A DNA stretch of 64,000 nucleotides from Anomaloglossus baeobatrachus (Eukaryota > Chordata > Amphibia > Anura > Aromobatidae), in assembly GCF_048569485.1 (NCBI RefSeq), contig NC_134355.1:656366173-656430172 (forward strand), given 5' to 3'. The notes beneath the pieces were generated by a model. The model ran no database searches. It was not told the DNA's origin and was given only the letters and a program-made list of their open reading frames with translations. How positions within the stretch are numbered: position 1 is the first letter of the stretch; the number at the start of each line of letters is the position of its first letter. The translations under genes were made by a program, and so were the position numbers. Positions 34,187-46,075 of this stretch are shown here, in pieces.

Positions 34187-35593
34187 TGTAGCACCCAGGG
34201 ATATGGGATACTCGGTCCCGGTAGTGTCTCTTTTGGGGGATGTCACGGTGATGGCTGTTGCCCGGTTCCGTGCCCTGGGCCCTTTTTGTAATGGGGATAT
34301 TTAGGCTATGTGCCCACGCTGCGGATTTACCGCGGATTTTGCCGCGGATTTCCCGAAAATCTGCAGCAGCGGCACTTCCAAGCCATTTCAATGGCATTTT
34401 GGAAATGCTGTGTCCATGCTGCGGATTTTTCTGCTGCGGTTTTGCCGCGGATTTTGATCCGGAAAAATCTGCAGCATGTCAATTGTTTGGTGCAGATTTG
34501 GTGCGGATTTTTGGTTTTGAATGGGGAAAAAAAAAAAAAAATCCGCATCAAAATCCGCGGCAAATCCGCGGTAAATCCGCGGCAAATCCGCGGGTGCGGA
34601 TTTGCCGCGAAAGTCGCGGATTTTCAGGCAGAAAAATCCGCAGGTACATTCTACCGTGGACACATAGCCTTATAGTGGAGAATAAGATAATGTTCACATG
34701 TGACGCCACTTGCGGTGTTGCCGTTAAGTGTGGGGTGCCGCCGCTGCAGAATGTCTCTACTGGGGCTGATGGTATTACAGCTAGTATGGTAGACCCTCCG
34801 CAAGTATGGTTTTGCCCCAGTGGGCACCGGAAGAAGGTAGTCCACACAGGTGTTCAGTGCAACTGGTTTACTCACTGCTGGTAGAGGCCGGCTGGTTTCG
34901 CCTCTAGGTTCCCTTTGTCCCAGTGCCAGTTTGGTTCTTTGGTACCTTCTTCCCTGCACCTGTCTTTGGTAAGTGGGTCCCCGTGGTATAGAACAACTGG
35001 GGGTCCCCGTTCTGTCGTTTGTCCACTTCTGTCCGCCTGACGGTAGCGTGAACTCTGTGGGGTTGGAGTCTCTGGTCCTGTCCCCGGTTCTCCCTTTGCT
35101 ACTGAGTCTTCGGATTCTTTAGGGTCAGCAAGGTCCTTGATGGTCCCCTTGCTGTGCAGGTGTTAACAGGTCGGCCTGGAGCTCTTTCCTGTCCTAGGGT
35201 CCTGTATCCCGTCAGTGCATAGTTCCGGGAGTACTCCACCATACTCTATTGGCAACCACTTCTCCTGGGTACCAGGTCACCGTCAGCCCAAGTTAGGATG
35301 TCGCTCGCTTCCACCTTCACTTTCCTACTGCTGTTAACTCACTGACTACTCTCCACAGTCTGCCCCTCCCACCTGGTCAACTAGTGGGCTGGATTGGCTC
35401 CACCTTTAGGCGGCCACCCATTGGTCCCACCTTAGATGGGTACCATTGTATGGAGGATTGTTGGGGAAAACTGGGATTACCTGGGTTTTTGTTGGTATCG
35501 GCACTGGGGTTCTGGGTCCCTAAGGGGGTGGGCCCTGCATCGTTGTGGGGATGCAGAACCTTGAAGCACCCTGATGCTTTCAGGGGCGCTACA
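34187..35593 (+). mobile_element. solo LTR-like fossil (copy 6) carrying a nested MITE
   Basis: Starts TGTAGCACCC, ends GGGGCGCTACA, with TATA direct repeats at 34,183-34,186 and 35,594-35,597. Without the nested MITE and its duplicated TTA the element is 1,038 bp. The box GTGACGCCACTTGCGG lies just right of the MITE at about 34,700. The end hairpin pairs AGC with GCT and CCCTGA with TCAGGGG. It is closest to copy 8 (46,076-47,296). Confidence 0.78.
34304..34669. mobile_element. Harbinger-type MITE, 366 bp, nested in an LTR-like element
   Basis: Inverted ends GGCTATGTGCCCACGCTGCGG and a matching CACATAGCC end, with TTA at 34,301-34,303 and 34,670-34,672. The interior is packed with GCGGATTT and AAATCCGC. 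A sister copy is at 54,575-54,915. Confidence 0.88.
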
Positions 35594-35797
35594 TATATAC
35601 GTCCGGGGTCAACCAACCCTGTTGCTCTTTCCCCATGCTAATTACTGAGCAGCCATGACTATGTTGTCATGGATTGTATCATGGCTTAGGAAGCTGAGAT
35701 ATGAGGCGCTATTTGTAGGGTGGTCATCAAAAAGCTTCATCTGTTTGGGCCCTACCTATGACATGGTGACCAAGGGGTATATTAAGAGTAATTGTAG

Positions 35798-36040
<243 letters not shown>

Positions 36041-36640
36041 CTCGCCCCCTCACACAGTGTTACCACCAATCTTTCTAACACTGATTTCTATCCCTATTTT
36101 TCTCTCCACCCTATAGATAATAGGATTTATTTTTCCTTTTTTTTATAGGGATGTTACTGCTACACGGTCATATTAGCATGTGTCCATATGAAAGCTGTAG
36201 TGAAGCCTCCATAAACTTGCTGCGTGCCAGTGACGACTTGAAACGCGTCTCATTATCTTCCGAGTTCTGCTGACACCGAGCGAGTTCTTAAAGGGCTGAA
36301 GACAGGGTTTCTCTGTTGATATACGATAACATATCAAAGGCAAAAAAAAAAAGTGTTGTTTTGTTTAATGTTTGCACCTCATGTTAAGGTTATATTGTGA
36401 GTCGTCAACGCATTTCGTAAAGTTGAGTGTTTCATGTCCTTAAAATGGGGCCTGTCATTCAGAAAAAGGCATTTTAATATCTTATATATGTGAATGATCC
36501 AATGGTGAGAGGCTAATGATCACATGGAGATGCAATGGTTGATAGGCTAGTTTTTTTTAATGTTAGTTCATGTTACAAAACGGCTGCCATTTCCACGCGG
36601 GTAGGGAAAAACAAATTTTGTGTCCAGGGCCCAAGTCTGC
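36041..36640 (+). other. RCAN2: RCAN2 proximal 3' untranslated region
   Basis: This is the sequence after the RCAN2 stop, with a TTTATTTTTCC stretch and no early AATAAA. Low-repeat sequence up to about 36,640 fits a 3' UTR. Where the transcript ends is not visible here; a candidate site lies at 40,369. Confidence 0.6.
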
Positions 36641-37170
36641 AAAACATGATACAGGAATTCAAGGAACCAGAGAGAATCTCAGGGTCAGTGCAGATCCTCG
36701 GGGGCGGACCATCGCGCAGTAATTCAAGGAACCAGAGTGATTCTCGGTCAGTGTAGATCCTCAGGGGACGACCATCGTACAGTAATTCAAGGCAACAGTG
36801 ATTCTCGGTCAGTGTAGATCCTCGGGGGCGGACCATCGCACAAACCAGAGTGATTCTCGATAAGTGCAGATCCTCGGGGGTGGACCATCGCACAGTAATT
36901 CAAGGAACCAGATTGATTCTTGGTCAGTGCAGATCCTCGGGGGCGGACCTTCGCACAGTAATTCAAGGAACCAGAGTGATTCTCAATCAGTGCAGATCCT
37001 CGGGGGCAGACCTTCGCACAGTAATTCAAGGAACCAGTGATTCTTGATCAGTGCAGATCCTTGGGGGCGGACCATGGCACAGAAATTCATGGAACCAGAG
37101 TGATTCTCGGTCAGTGCAGATCCTCGGGGGCGGACCATCGCACAGCAATTCAAGGAACCAGAGTGAATTT
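36641..37170 (+). repeat. 61-bp minisatellite, about 8.5 copies
   Basis: Units of about 61 bp carry AATTCAAGGAACCAGAGTGA, TTCTCGGTCAGTGCAGATCC and TCGGGGGCGGACCATCGCAC. Some units are shortened. The array lies 600 bp past the RCAN2 stop codon, so it may be part of the 3' UTR. Confidence 0.9.
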
Positions 37171-37184
37171 GTCATGCTCCACCC

Positions 37185-37370
37185 CCAGGGTTCTACAATG
37201 CTTTGAAAAAGTATTCATGTCTGTGAACTTTTCAAATGTGTTTTATTGCCTTTTTAGGTGATACACCAACACAAAGTAACAAGTATTTCTGAAGTACAAG
37301 GAAAATTATATGTTATTTTCTAAATATATAGAAATCATAAATCTGAAAATTGTGACGAGAATTTGAGGAA
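37185..37370. mobile_element. Tc1-type terminal fragment
   Basis: AAAAAGTATTCATGTCTGTG, followed by TTTTATTGCC and GATACACCAACACAAAGTA, resembles the terminal inverted repeat of a common vertebrate Tc1 element. No transposase follows, so this is a stub. Confidence 0.6.
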
Positions 37371-37404
37371 TTTTAAGCACAAATTTAGGGCCTTTTATAT
37401 CAAG

Positions 37405-37512
37405 ACAGTCTTTGTTGCCCATAGCAACCAATCACAGTGCAGCTTTCATTTTGCCAGAGCTGTTTGAGAAATGAAAGATGAGCTGTGATTGGTTGCTACG
37501 GGCAACAAAGAC
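37405..37512. mobile_element. small foldback MITE
   Basis: The left arm TTTGTTGCCCATAGCAACCA and right arm TGGTTGCTACGGGCAACAAA pair over about 40 bp around a 25-bp centre. The exact ends and target duplication are uncertain. Confidence 0.7.
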
Positions 37513-37895
37513 AGAATTTAAGTGAAATAATAAAAAAAAAATTTGAGAGTGTTTCATTATATTATTAAACTAATTGTCCAGAATTATAAAAAAGGGTTTT
37601 TTGTTTTTATTTTGTTTTTTTTTTTATTGCGGTTTAGGACAATTGCATCAAACTTTATTGACATAAACCATAGTAACGCCTTTAAGATTTGCATCCAGAG
37701 ACCAAAACACAGTATTGCAGATCCTGTCATTTCCAAAACTCTGTGACTTTAATGTTAAGGCGTGTTGACAAGTCAAAAGTTGTCTCAGCAGCCAATTGTG
37801 TTTTTATATATTCACATTTTTTTCCCTGTAAAGTTGCATCGGCCATTTTGCTAGAGATAACAGGAAGTGCAGCCACATTGGTTATTACATACCCA

Positions 37896-39566
37896 TTGTC
37901 AAAGGGGTACTCCCATCTCCAAGATACTATCCCAATATGTAGTAGGCTTAATAATATTAACAAATACCTCCAATTAGAAATGGAGTACTGTATAGTTGTC
38001 CTGATTAGCTATGTCTCTTACCTCATGTGCAGGGCATTGCAACAGCTTAAGTATCCATGGTTATGGCTAATGATGGGTGAACCCGGACTGTAAAAGTTCA
38101 GATCCACGAGATTTCAAAGGTGCCGGGGCCGGGCCCGGGTGTTTTAATCTGGATCCGGCACTCAAGAAATTAAAGAAAAAATAAAGAAAATAAGAATTAA
38201 GCGAGCGCTTCATACTTACTGAGGCTCCTGCGAGGCTGTTACACTGCTCCTGCGGCCTCCCTGGGCCGCTCATCATTGCTCATACATATTCACTGCTTTC
38301 CCCGCCCACCTGTCGTCCTGGCATCTGTGATTGGTTACAGTCAGATGTGCCCCTAGCCTGTGAGACAGCGTCTGACTGCAACCAATGACAGGCGCTGTCT
38401 GCGGGTCAGAATCATGATTCATGAATCAGGCGGGTCAGGATGAGCAGAGGAGGAAAGATTGTGGGTGCAGCTCATCCTGAGCCTCCTGCTTCAAGTTTAG
38501 CATGAGCAGAGGAGGAAACATCACAGGCACAGCTCATCCTGAGCTTTCTGCTTCATGAATCATGAAGCAGGAGGCTTAGGAAGAGCGAAGGAGGACACAT
38601 TGTGGGTGCAGCTCATCCTGAGCCTCCTGCTTCATGAAGGAGGCTCAGGATGAGCAGAGTAGGACACATCAAGGGTGCAGCTCATCCTGAGCATCCTGCT
38701 TCAAGCTTAGCATGAGCAGAGGAGGAAACATCGCATGCACAGCTCATCCTGAGCTTTCTGCTTCATGAATCATGAAGCAGGAGGCTTAGGAAGAGCGAAG
38801 GAGGACACATTGCGGGCGCAGCTCATCCTCAGGATGAGCAGAGTAGGACACATCAAGGGTGCAGCTCATCCGGAGTCTCCTGCTTTATGAAGCAGGTGAC
38901 TCAGTATGAGCATAGGAGGAAACATTGCAGGCGCAGGGATCTGCTCATCCCTCCCCCCCCATCTAGGGGTCTTACCCCCGCTTCTATTATAAACAACTCC
39001 ATGCCCACATGGACTTAGAAAAACAATGTGTATTCTAAACTGGGCGGCATTTTTAACACGCCCCCATAACGTGACAAATTACATCATACCTGGAAGGAGC
39101 CCATACATTCTAGCATCTACCTTTTATTTTCAATGCACTATACGCACGCAGCTCTGGAAGTGAATGCGCAACCTGGAAGCAGTTTGCCGCCATGACATGG
39201 AGCTTCGGTGAGTACACCACTTGCGCTCCTATCACTTCCACCAACATTTTTAATCGCCGGATTCTGATCCCCATAGACTTATATGGGTACCAGATTCCGG
39301 ACCGGAACCGGATTTTTTTAAAAAATATTAGCAGGGACCCACCGATCCCAGTTTTCTGTGAGTCCACCCATCTCAGGTTATGACCAGTAGCAACTGTCAC
39401 TATATGAGTAGTTGGATACTAAAGCTGCAATGCCCTGCACATGAGATGGAGACACGGCTATATCAGGAGAACTATACTACATTTCTAAATGGAGATATTT
39501 GCTAATATTATTATTCACCGGCTACATATTGGCAGGGAATCTTTCAGACGGGAATACGCCTTTAAC
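37896..39566. mobile_element. large composite foldback element with repeat-filled centre
   Basis: A left arm (37,896-38,065; AAGGGGTACTCCCATCTCC ... CTCATGTGCAGGGCATTGCA) is mirrored by a right arm (39,390-39,566; TGCAATGCCCTGCACATGAG ... GGGAATACGCCTTT) with many differences. Between them lie a GC-rich dispersed repeat and a palindromic minisatellite. It could be one large foldback transposon, or two MITE ends that captured other repeats. Confidence 0.6.
38400..38935. repeat. palindromic minisatellite
   Basis: Blocks of CAGCTCATCCTGAGCCTCCT, GCTTCATGAATCATGAAGC and GAGGAGGA(A/C)ACAT recur in direct and inverted order. Spacing is about 75-110 bp, with a larger repeat of about 270 bp (compare 38,500 and 38,705). 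Each unit contains its own inverted repeat. Confidence 0.8.
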
Positions 39567-40554
39567 TGCTTAGATCCTTAAGGACAAACTGTCACTTTGT
39601 CAGCATGCTTAGTCAATAAAGTTTTACCTACTGAGATGATAATTGGCTGCAGTTTCGTACTTATAGCTTACAATATGGCTGACACATGAAAAACAAAAAA
39701 ATGCTAATATCTCTGTAAGGAAAGCAACCAGAATGGCCAAATGTTTCCTACTGCTTTATCTTCTGATTTACGGATATAAACACTAACTCGCTTTAAGCAT
39801 GGAAACGCCCTTTAATTTTGCCCAATGTGGTTTAGGATGGAAGAATTAGGCCTTTTTTGCATTTTATACGATCAGATATATCAGTATTATGATTTCCTGA
39901 GCAAAGAAGCTGACAATTCATCACTTCAGTTACAAAACGTCCCCAGACACGGCCATATCATAGCGAATCATGCGGGTTGGTAATGGATCGGCCACATTTG
40001 CCTTCAATGTGTATGAGGATATGAGAGTCAGCGCTGCGGATCACATTTTGGATAGATTGTGTGATATTTAGCCCGGATCACCATCATCTAACATTTGCAT
40101 GTTGCAGATTTTCCGCACGGCAGAGTCTTTTTTTTTTTTTTTGTGTAATAATTAGAAAAAAAAATGACAATGTGTTGGGTCCTTTGTTCCGGCAGTACAG
40201 GTCTTTGTTAATAACGCACTGACGCATTTCACCGTAGCCTAAAATGAACTGCGATTGTTACTAGATCCAGTTGCAATGTGTTCGAGCAGATGCATTTTTG
40301 TACATTTGTATAATCGCCTGAGTATGGTGTTTTGTATAAATTAGTTACAATTTGAGTAGAAAAAAAAAAATAAACTGTGATTATTTATGCCTCATGCCTC
40401 CCGTTATTTCTGGTGTCCTCATATTGGAAGCACACGAAGGATGCGTGCACTTTACTGCTGCTGCAAAGGATAATTCACAATTAGAAATGATGGAGCAAAG
40501 CCCCTCTTGCTTGAGAGCAATGGTATGTCACGCTAGGTATGGGGAAGAACCAAG
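39567..40554 (+). other. RCAN2: low-repeat sequence, candidate distal RCAN2 3' UTR ending at a polyadenylation signal
   Basis: About 800 bp of non-repetitive AT-rich sequence ends in AATAAA at 40,369-40,374. It is flanked by two simple A runs and a long T run (40,130). Its character resembles a vertebrate brain-gene 3' UTR. If correct, the RCAN2 3' UTR would be about 4.35 kb and would contain a minisatellite and a foldback element. This is inference. Confidence 0.35.
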
Positions 40555-41710
40555 TGTGCCGCCCCAGCAGCGGATCGAACCACTCGGATCTGGGGGTGGT
40601 GTCCGTTCGTGGCTCGAGGGTCTCTGGACACGGGGGCTAAGGGACCACACTCTAAAGTGAAAGGGGGTATTTACAGGGGAGTTATAGTTCGTGATGCCAC
40701 CCGTAGTGTGCGGAAACTGGGAATACCGCCACTTCCGTTGTTGGGAGTACCCGGGGTGATGAAGTGGGGCAGCAAGGTGTCGTTGCCCTCCACGGGTAGG
40801 AGTATGCCCCGGGACTCTGGATGATGCTACGGGGTGCCGTGAAGGGGGTGGGTCACTTAGGTACTCACTCAGCCAATAAGCAGACGCTGACAACCAGATA
40901 AACCAAGTCTCTGGGTGCCGCTGCCTCTCAAAGGGGAGCTCGTCCGGGTCCCGTCCCCTGTGGTGCTGCCTGGTGATCCGTGACCTGCCTCCTGGCACAA
41001 AGTTTAGATTCTCCGTAGTGGGCCGGTAGCTTGAAACTTGCCGGGTCCCGCTCCCCACTGTGGCTAAGTGAAGGAGCCTGCTCTCAGGGCTCACGCTTGG
41101 GATTTCAGTGGGCTAGTTGTTTGGAAGGCCCTATCCCCCTCGTTGCGCTAGTGCCCAGATTCTGGAACTAGTGGGAACAGTCCATAAAGGCACCGTTCTC
41201 CGCAGGTTAATTGCCGGTTTGCCTGAAGCTTCTCCCCGACCTAGGGTCCGTGTACCCCGCCGTGCCATTGGTCCCGGACCGGTGATAGGACCAGGCTGCT
41301 GACTGTCCTCTTTGACAGGTCCCAGGCACCTAGCCTCAATTCCCTGCGACCGGGGGTCTGACTCCTCTAGGTCCAGACCACCGTCTGCAACCTAGTCACC
41401 TTCCCCACTACTCCCAGCTCCTCTGAGCTTCTCTCAGCTCGAGGGCTACCACACTTCACTTCTACTTTTCCACTTCTCTTCTACACTCCTCACCTCCCTT
41501 TCCTGACCCCTAGGTGGGCGTCCCTATTCCGCTTAAGCTGTCCACTGGTGTGCCTGGTGGGTGTGGTGCAGGGTGCATCTAGGATTTGATTTGCTGTTGG
41601 AGGCAACACTGCAAGATGGGGACCCAGAACCATGAGGGATTTGAATACTGCACGGGAAGGGCAGTTTGTGCAGTACCCTGTGACGACCTGAATAGTCCAG
41701 GGGCATCACA
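40555..41710 (+). mobile_element. solo LTR-like fossil (copy 7), about 1,156 bp
   Basis: Starts TGTGCCGCCCC and ends GGGGCATCACA. The flanks ACCAAG and CCAAT suggest a decayed CCAA duplication. The box reads GTGATGCCACCCGTAG at about 40,692. The terminal hairpin pairs TGTGA (41,679) with TCACA and CCTG with CAGG. Confidence 0.68.
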
Positions 41711-41719
41711 CCAATCGCA

Positions 41720-42300
41720 CGGCAAAACGGAAGGGAAACCCTGTGTCTAGTGAAAGGGAAGACAGCGACCCCTGACTGAACCTACTACTGATACTTGGGG
41801 TCCCTCACCACCCTACATAGGTTTCACACCTATGCGCCGAGCCGGATACCTGACCCTAAGTATCCCTAGTGCTGGGCCCTAAATAGGGAATGGATTGGAT
41901 GAGCTCTTTGTCAACCCCACTAAACACTATAGAAGACACAAGGAGGACACATAAGGGGAAAAGCATGAGCTACTTATTCACAGATGACACAGGTTGAGTT
42001 TTCAGCAATGATACCACAGGGGAGTACAAGCCACCTGCTTGCAACCAAGGAACTGAAAAATATCACCAGCACCAGTCCCAGGAAGAAAGGGGTATATAAA
42101 CACCAAGAGACTGCTGATGATCAGCAGCTGGGTGGAAGGTGAGCTCCTGCTGAGTCCAAAAGGGACAGAGATGAATCCAGCAGGAAAGCTACCGATACCA
42201 ATGAATACTGACAGCAGGAACAATAGAAAGTCGGGGAGTATTTTGTGCTGTCAAACGCTGTGACCTTCTATGGCCAGAAACCACATGACTGTCACCTGTG
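41720..42300. repeat. dispersed repeat of unknown class (diverged copy b)
   Basis: GGGAAACCCTGTGTC, CCGGATACCTGACCCTAAGT, and an end with GCTGTGACCTTCTATGGCC give a weak match to the repeats at 18,645 and 42,575. Class and exact ends are unknown. Confidence 0.35.
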
Positions 42301-42574
42301 GTAGCTACATACAGAGCCTTAAAGGGGTTTTCCAGTTTCAAACTATGCTTTATTCACTGTCCATGGATCCAGCACTGAGTCTACGATGCTGCTCCTTGTG
42401 TCTGATATTGTCTTCAGCGCTGCAGCAAATTAGTGTTCAGCGTCTCTGAGCAACTCATGTAATCTCGGGCAGAGCAGCTCAGCTCAGTGATGATTGCGCC
42501 TCAGACAATTTTAGACACCAGAAGCAGAGGTGTACTGTACAGTGTAAATTATGGATGATAACTTCTAAAGTGAC

Positions 42575-43212
42575 GGTGGTCTGCCAGGTGGTCACCAAGT
42601 ATAAGGGAAACCCTGGGGAGTGCCGTAACACACAGGGTACACCGGAAACACTATATAACGGTGGGAGAAAGGAGCTGGGTCACCTCCTACACTCACCTGA
42701 GGCTGATCCCTGCACTCCCTAACGTCCCTATACGATCATTTCTCATGTTGCCGATTATGTGCCTAGGCCCTCGCTTGCCCTGAAGTTACCCTGGCTGGTG
42801 AGAAGGCTGGTGAGAGCACTAGTCTCTCCTCTGCAGAGACACACAGGGGGGGAAAATAGCCACGAAAAGAAAAACAATCCAAGCTCCTCCAAAGCAGCTA
42901 AACACCACCACTGCAATTGTCACGAGTCCTCAGCTTCTTCCACAGACAAGCTCCTTCCAAAGTGGCCAGAATAAGAATCATGAGATTTTATAACTGGCAT
43001 CAGATGGTAAGACATGTGACTATAGCAAAGGGGAGTGATCATAAAGAGCTGCACATGAGATTAAGGCTACAAAGGATAGCCAGATAGGAAAGAGTCTTTA
43101 ACCCCTACAGCACTAATAGAAAGCAGATACATTTAAACACAAGCTGCAGACCTGCACTGTAACCTTCTGGTCCCAGACTCGCCAGAGGTCTCCCCTGAGC
43201 AGGACACTCATG
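42575..43212. repeat. dispersed repeat of unknown class (copy c)
   Basis: It is collinear with 18,645-19,313: GGTCACCTCCT, CTCACC, CCCTAACGTCCCTATACG, later CAGCACTAATAGAAAG, and an end GACCTTCTGGTCCCAGAC ... CACTCATGACATT. It is non-coding. Both copies end on the same motif, which argues for a defined element. Confidence 0.55.
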
Positions 43213-43998
43213 ACATTGTCTGAATGCTAGAATCCCTACTGATTGTCAGAACAGGACACTTTTATTCTCATTAGAATGGAGCAGCAGTAGTCGTCTGCCC
43301 CTCCATTTATTCCCTATGGGACTGCAGGTAGAAGCCGAGTACATTACTTTGGGACTCCCATAGATCATGAATGGAGTGGTGGTCAAGAAGTGCACTGCTG
43401 TTCCATTTTAATGGGAATACATGTGCCCTATTCTGGTGATCGGTGGGTGTCACAGACATCAGATCCACTTTGATCTAGAAGCAATTCCTTATGTCTATAG
43501 GCGAGAACTTCAACCTATGTACATATCCCCTTTAAATCTCCCACTTTCTAATAGTGAGATGACTCTGCTACCATATCCCAGTCATTGCAGCAAAGTTGAT
43601 AAGCGCACTGTGCAAATAAGGAAGCGTCAGCCTGTTATGAATTCTCAACTGGGAGAAAACACTTTTTCATCATTAAAATAAAAATTAAAAAGTATATTTA
43701 TGGAAAAACCACTGATGTAAATGTATAAGGCTGGTTTTATACTGCACAATTATCAGAAAAGTGCTTAATGTGTGAACATGGCCGAACTCTAAACCTCTAA
43801 TGCTCATTTCTAACATAAGTGATGGAGTAATGGCGCCACCCTGTGGCTATAAAGTATCTAAGGGACGGTAAAACACTCCCTATAGTCAAGTGGGAGATTA
43901 AAGTCAAACTTTACCTAATTAGTTTTAACCAAAGGTTGAATATAGTTGGTAAAGACCCCCATTCCACCTCAATTAGTCACCACACCAGGCGAATCGAA
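43213..43998. other. no feature recognised
   Basis: Intergenic sequence without recognised gene. Phrases such as GATCGGTGGGTGTC suggest old dispersed repeats, but none could be delimited. Confidence 0.35.
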
Positions 43999-44049
43999 TC
44001 GTGTGTGTGTGTGTGTATATATGTGTGTGTGTATATATATAGATATGTG

Positions 44050-44118
<69 letters not shown>

Positions 44119-44180
44119 TATGTGCGCGTATGTGTATATATATAAATATGTGCGTGTGTGTATGTATATATATATATAAA
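43999..44180. repeat. (TG)n/(TA)n microsatellite
   Basis: Runs of TG, then TATATG, then about 32 TA dinucleotides at 44,053-44,115, then further TG/TA mixtures up to the Helitron end. Confidence 0.95.
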
Positions 44181-44253
44181 CTAGAAGGTGGCCCGATTCT
44201 ACGCATCGGGTATTCTAGAATTTACGTATTGTGTAGTTTATGTATGATTTTTG

Positions 44254-44294
<41 letters not shown>

Positions 44295-45520
44295 GATGTT
44301 GTGTGTAGTTACCAAGTGTTTGTGTAGGGGCTGTACATGTTCTGGGTGTTGTCTGGGTGTGGCGGGGGGTGAGAGCGGTGTTGTATGTGTGTTGCGTTGT
44401 TTGTGGAGCGCTGTGTGTCTGTAGCGTTGTGTGTGTGTTGCGCGGTTTGTGTGTGTGTGGTGTGTTTTGGGGGGAGGTATGTTTTCTGCAATGTGTGTGT
44501 TGTGCGGTATGTGCGTATATTTGTGTGTGCCGCGGTGTTTGTGTGTTGGGTGTTGTGTGTGTGCAGCGTTGTCTGTGTGTGTGGGTGTCTGTGTAGGGCA
44601 GTTGTTTGTGGTTCCCAGTGTGTGTGTGTGGTGTGTTGTGCAGTGTGCGCGCGTGTGTGTGTGTGTGTGTTGGGGGGAGGTGCGCACTCCCAAACGTGCT
44701 CCATCCCCCATGTAGCGCACTCCCCATCGTGCTCCATCCCCCATGCAGCGCACTCCCCATCGTGCTCCATCCCCTGACAATATTGCACATACGCGCTCAT
44801 ACTCACAACATCCAGAGATACCACATGCTTCTGGCCATGTGATCCTCCGGCAGGTCCTGGAAGCTCACTGCACAGTATCGCCGCCGAGAAGCAAGCGATA
44901 TCCCAGGATGTTGTGAGTATGTGGATGCGATGTGATGTGTGTGTGGTGTGTGTGAGAGTGAGTGTGATCTGATGTGTGTGTGTGTGTGTGCTGTTATGTG
45001 TGTGCGTGTGTGTATGTTCCGCCGCTGCAGGACCTTGATGCGCTGGTAACTATGCTACCATGGTTACCAGCGTATCTCGTCCCCCGCTCGCACGGGAGCC
45101 CACACCAGCATACGCCGGCCAGCCCCAGCAATGCGAGGGTATGTGTCGACTGGTTTGGCGGCGTACGCTGATGTGGGCTCCCAGGGGTACAGTACTCACC
45201 TGGTAGTCGTGGCTCTGTGACCGTGTCGGTTCGGGGAATGCGTGGGGGGGGGCGGGGCCAGAGCTAGCGTGCATTGCGTGAGGGGGGCGGGGCGTGGGCG
45301 AGTTGCCAATGCCTGCAGGGTGCCGGGGCAAGAGGCCAATCTGGGGGGGGGCGGAGCCTGGGCGAGCGGCCGGCCAATCCGTGTGGGGGCGCAGCCTGGG
45401 CGAGCGGCCAATCCGTGCGGGGGGGCGGGGCCATGGCGAGCCCAGCGGCCAATCAGCTTTGTGTCACCGTAAGGACACAATTTTGGAGCAAGACAGACAG
45501 ACAGACAGACAGAATAAGGC

Positions 45521-45568
<48 letters not shown>
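44181..45568 (-). mobile_element. non-autonomous Helitron, about 1.39 kb
   Basis: On the - strand the 3' end has a hairpin (CCCGATGCG ... ATCGGG), a 7-nt spacer CCACCTT and CTAG at 44,184-44,181, followed by T. The 5' region reads AATTGCCTTATTCTGTCTG after a TA microsatellite that has swallowed the exact TC start (45,525-45,568). The interior holds a long (TG)n-like tract (44,335-44,680), a short GCGCACTCCCCATCGTGCTC repeat (about 44,690-44,775) and the GC-box repeat at 45,240-45,450. No Rep-helicase gene or captured host exon is recognised. Confidence 0.8.
45240..45450 (-). repeat. GC-rich minisatellite with GC-box and CCAAT-box motifs
   Basis: Four to five irregular units of about 35-55 bp each combine GGGGCGGGGC (or GGGGGGCGGAGC) with GGGCGAG and a GCCAAT element. 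GC boxes and CCAAT boxes bind Sp1/KLF and NF-Y in vertebrates. In Helitron orientation the array sits near the 5' end, where a promoter would be expected. Whether it is active is unknown. Confidence 0.7.
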
Positions 45569-45582
<14 letters not shown>

Positions 45583-46071
45583 AGTGAGGGGACCTGTTCA
45601 AGTATTTGGGCATTATGATGGTAGCTGATACAGCGATCCAAAACTTGTTGGGTTGAGAGAATACACAAAGTTCTCAAGAAGAAGCCTAAATGTGCTCCTA
45701 TGGGTAGCTAATACTTATTTGGCTTTGCACTAGAACAGAAATGTAAATACATCATAAATTTTCACAAAAAACAGAACGATCATACCCCTTCGTGGTTAAC
45801 CAGAGGAGTTATTGGTACAGATGGCATCACTTACCCAACTAAAAAGACCTCATCCTACAGCATGGCAAAACACGGTGTATCATCCCGAAATGCAGTGACC
45901 TCTACTAGTGGCTAAACTTATTGGATGCCATAAGATAACCCTATAAGTTACGCTATCCATAGACTCATCAGAGGACCTCCATGGTCTTCAAGATCGGGTG
46001 GATTTGCCATTCTGCTGGTAAATAGCATTTAAATGCTGTCTCGTGTATTGGAGCAGGGAGAAAATTAAATG
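45569..46071. other. no feature recognised
   Basis: Intergenic sequence with no recognised repeat or credible reading frame. Confidence 0.35.
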
Positions 46072-46075
46072 TTAT

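Noticed and set aside
36573-37047. Frames of 65-106 codons across 36,573-37,047 with repeated ENHSGSLNYC-like text
   Set aside because: Translation of the 61-bp minisatellite past the RCAN2 stop.
43843-44206. Tyr/Ile-rich frames around 43,843-44,206 and 5,020-5,328
   Set aside because: They are translations of (TA)n and (TG)n microsatellites.
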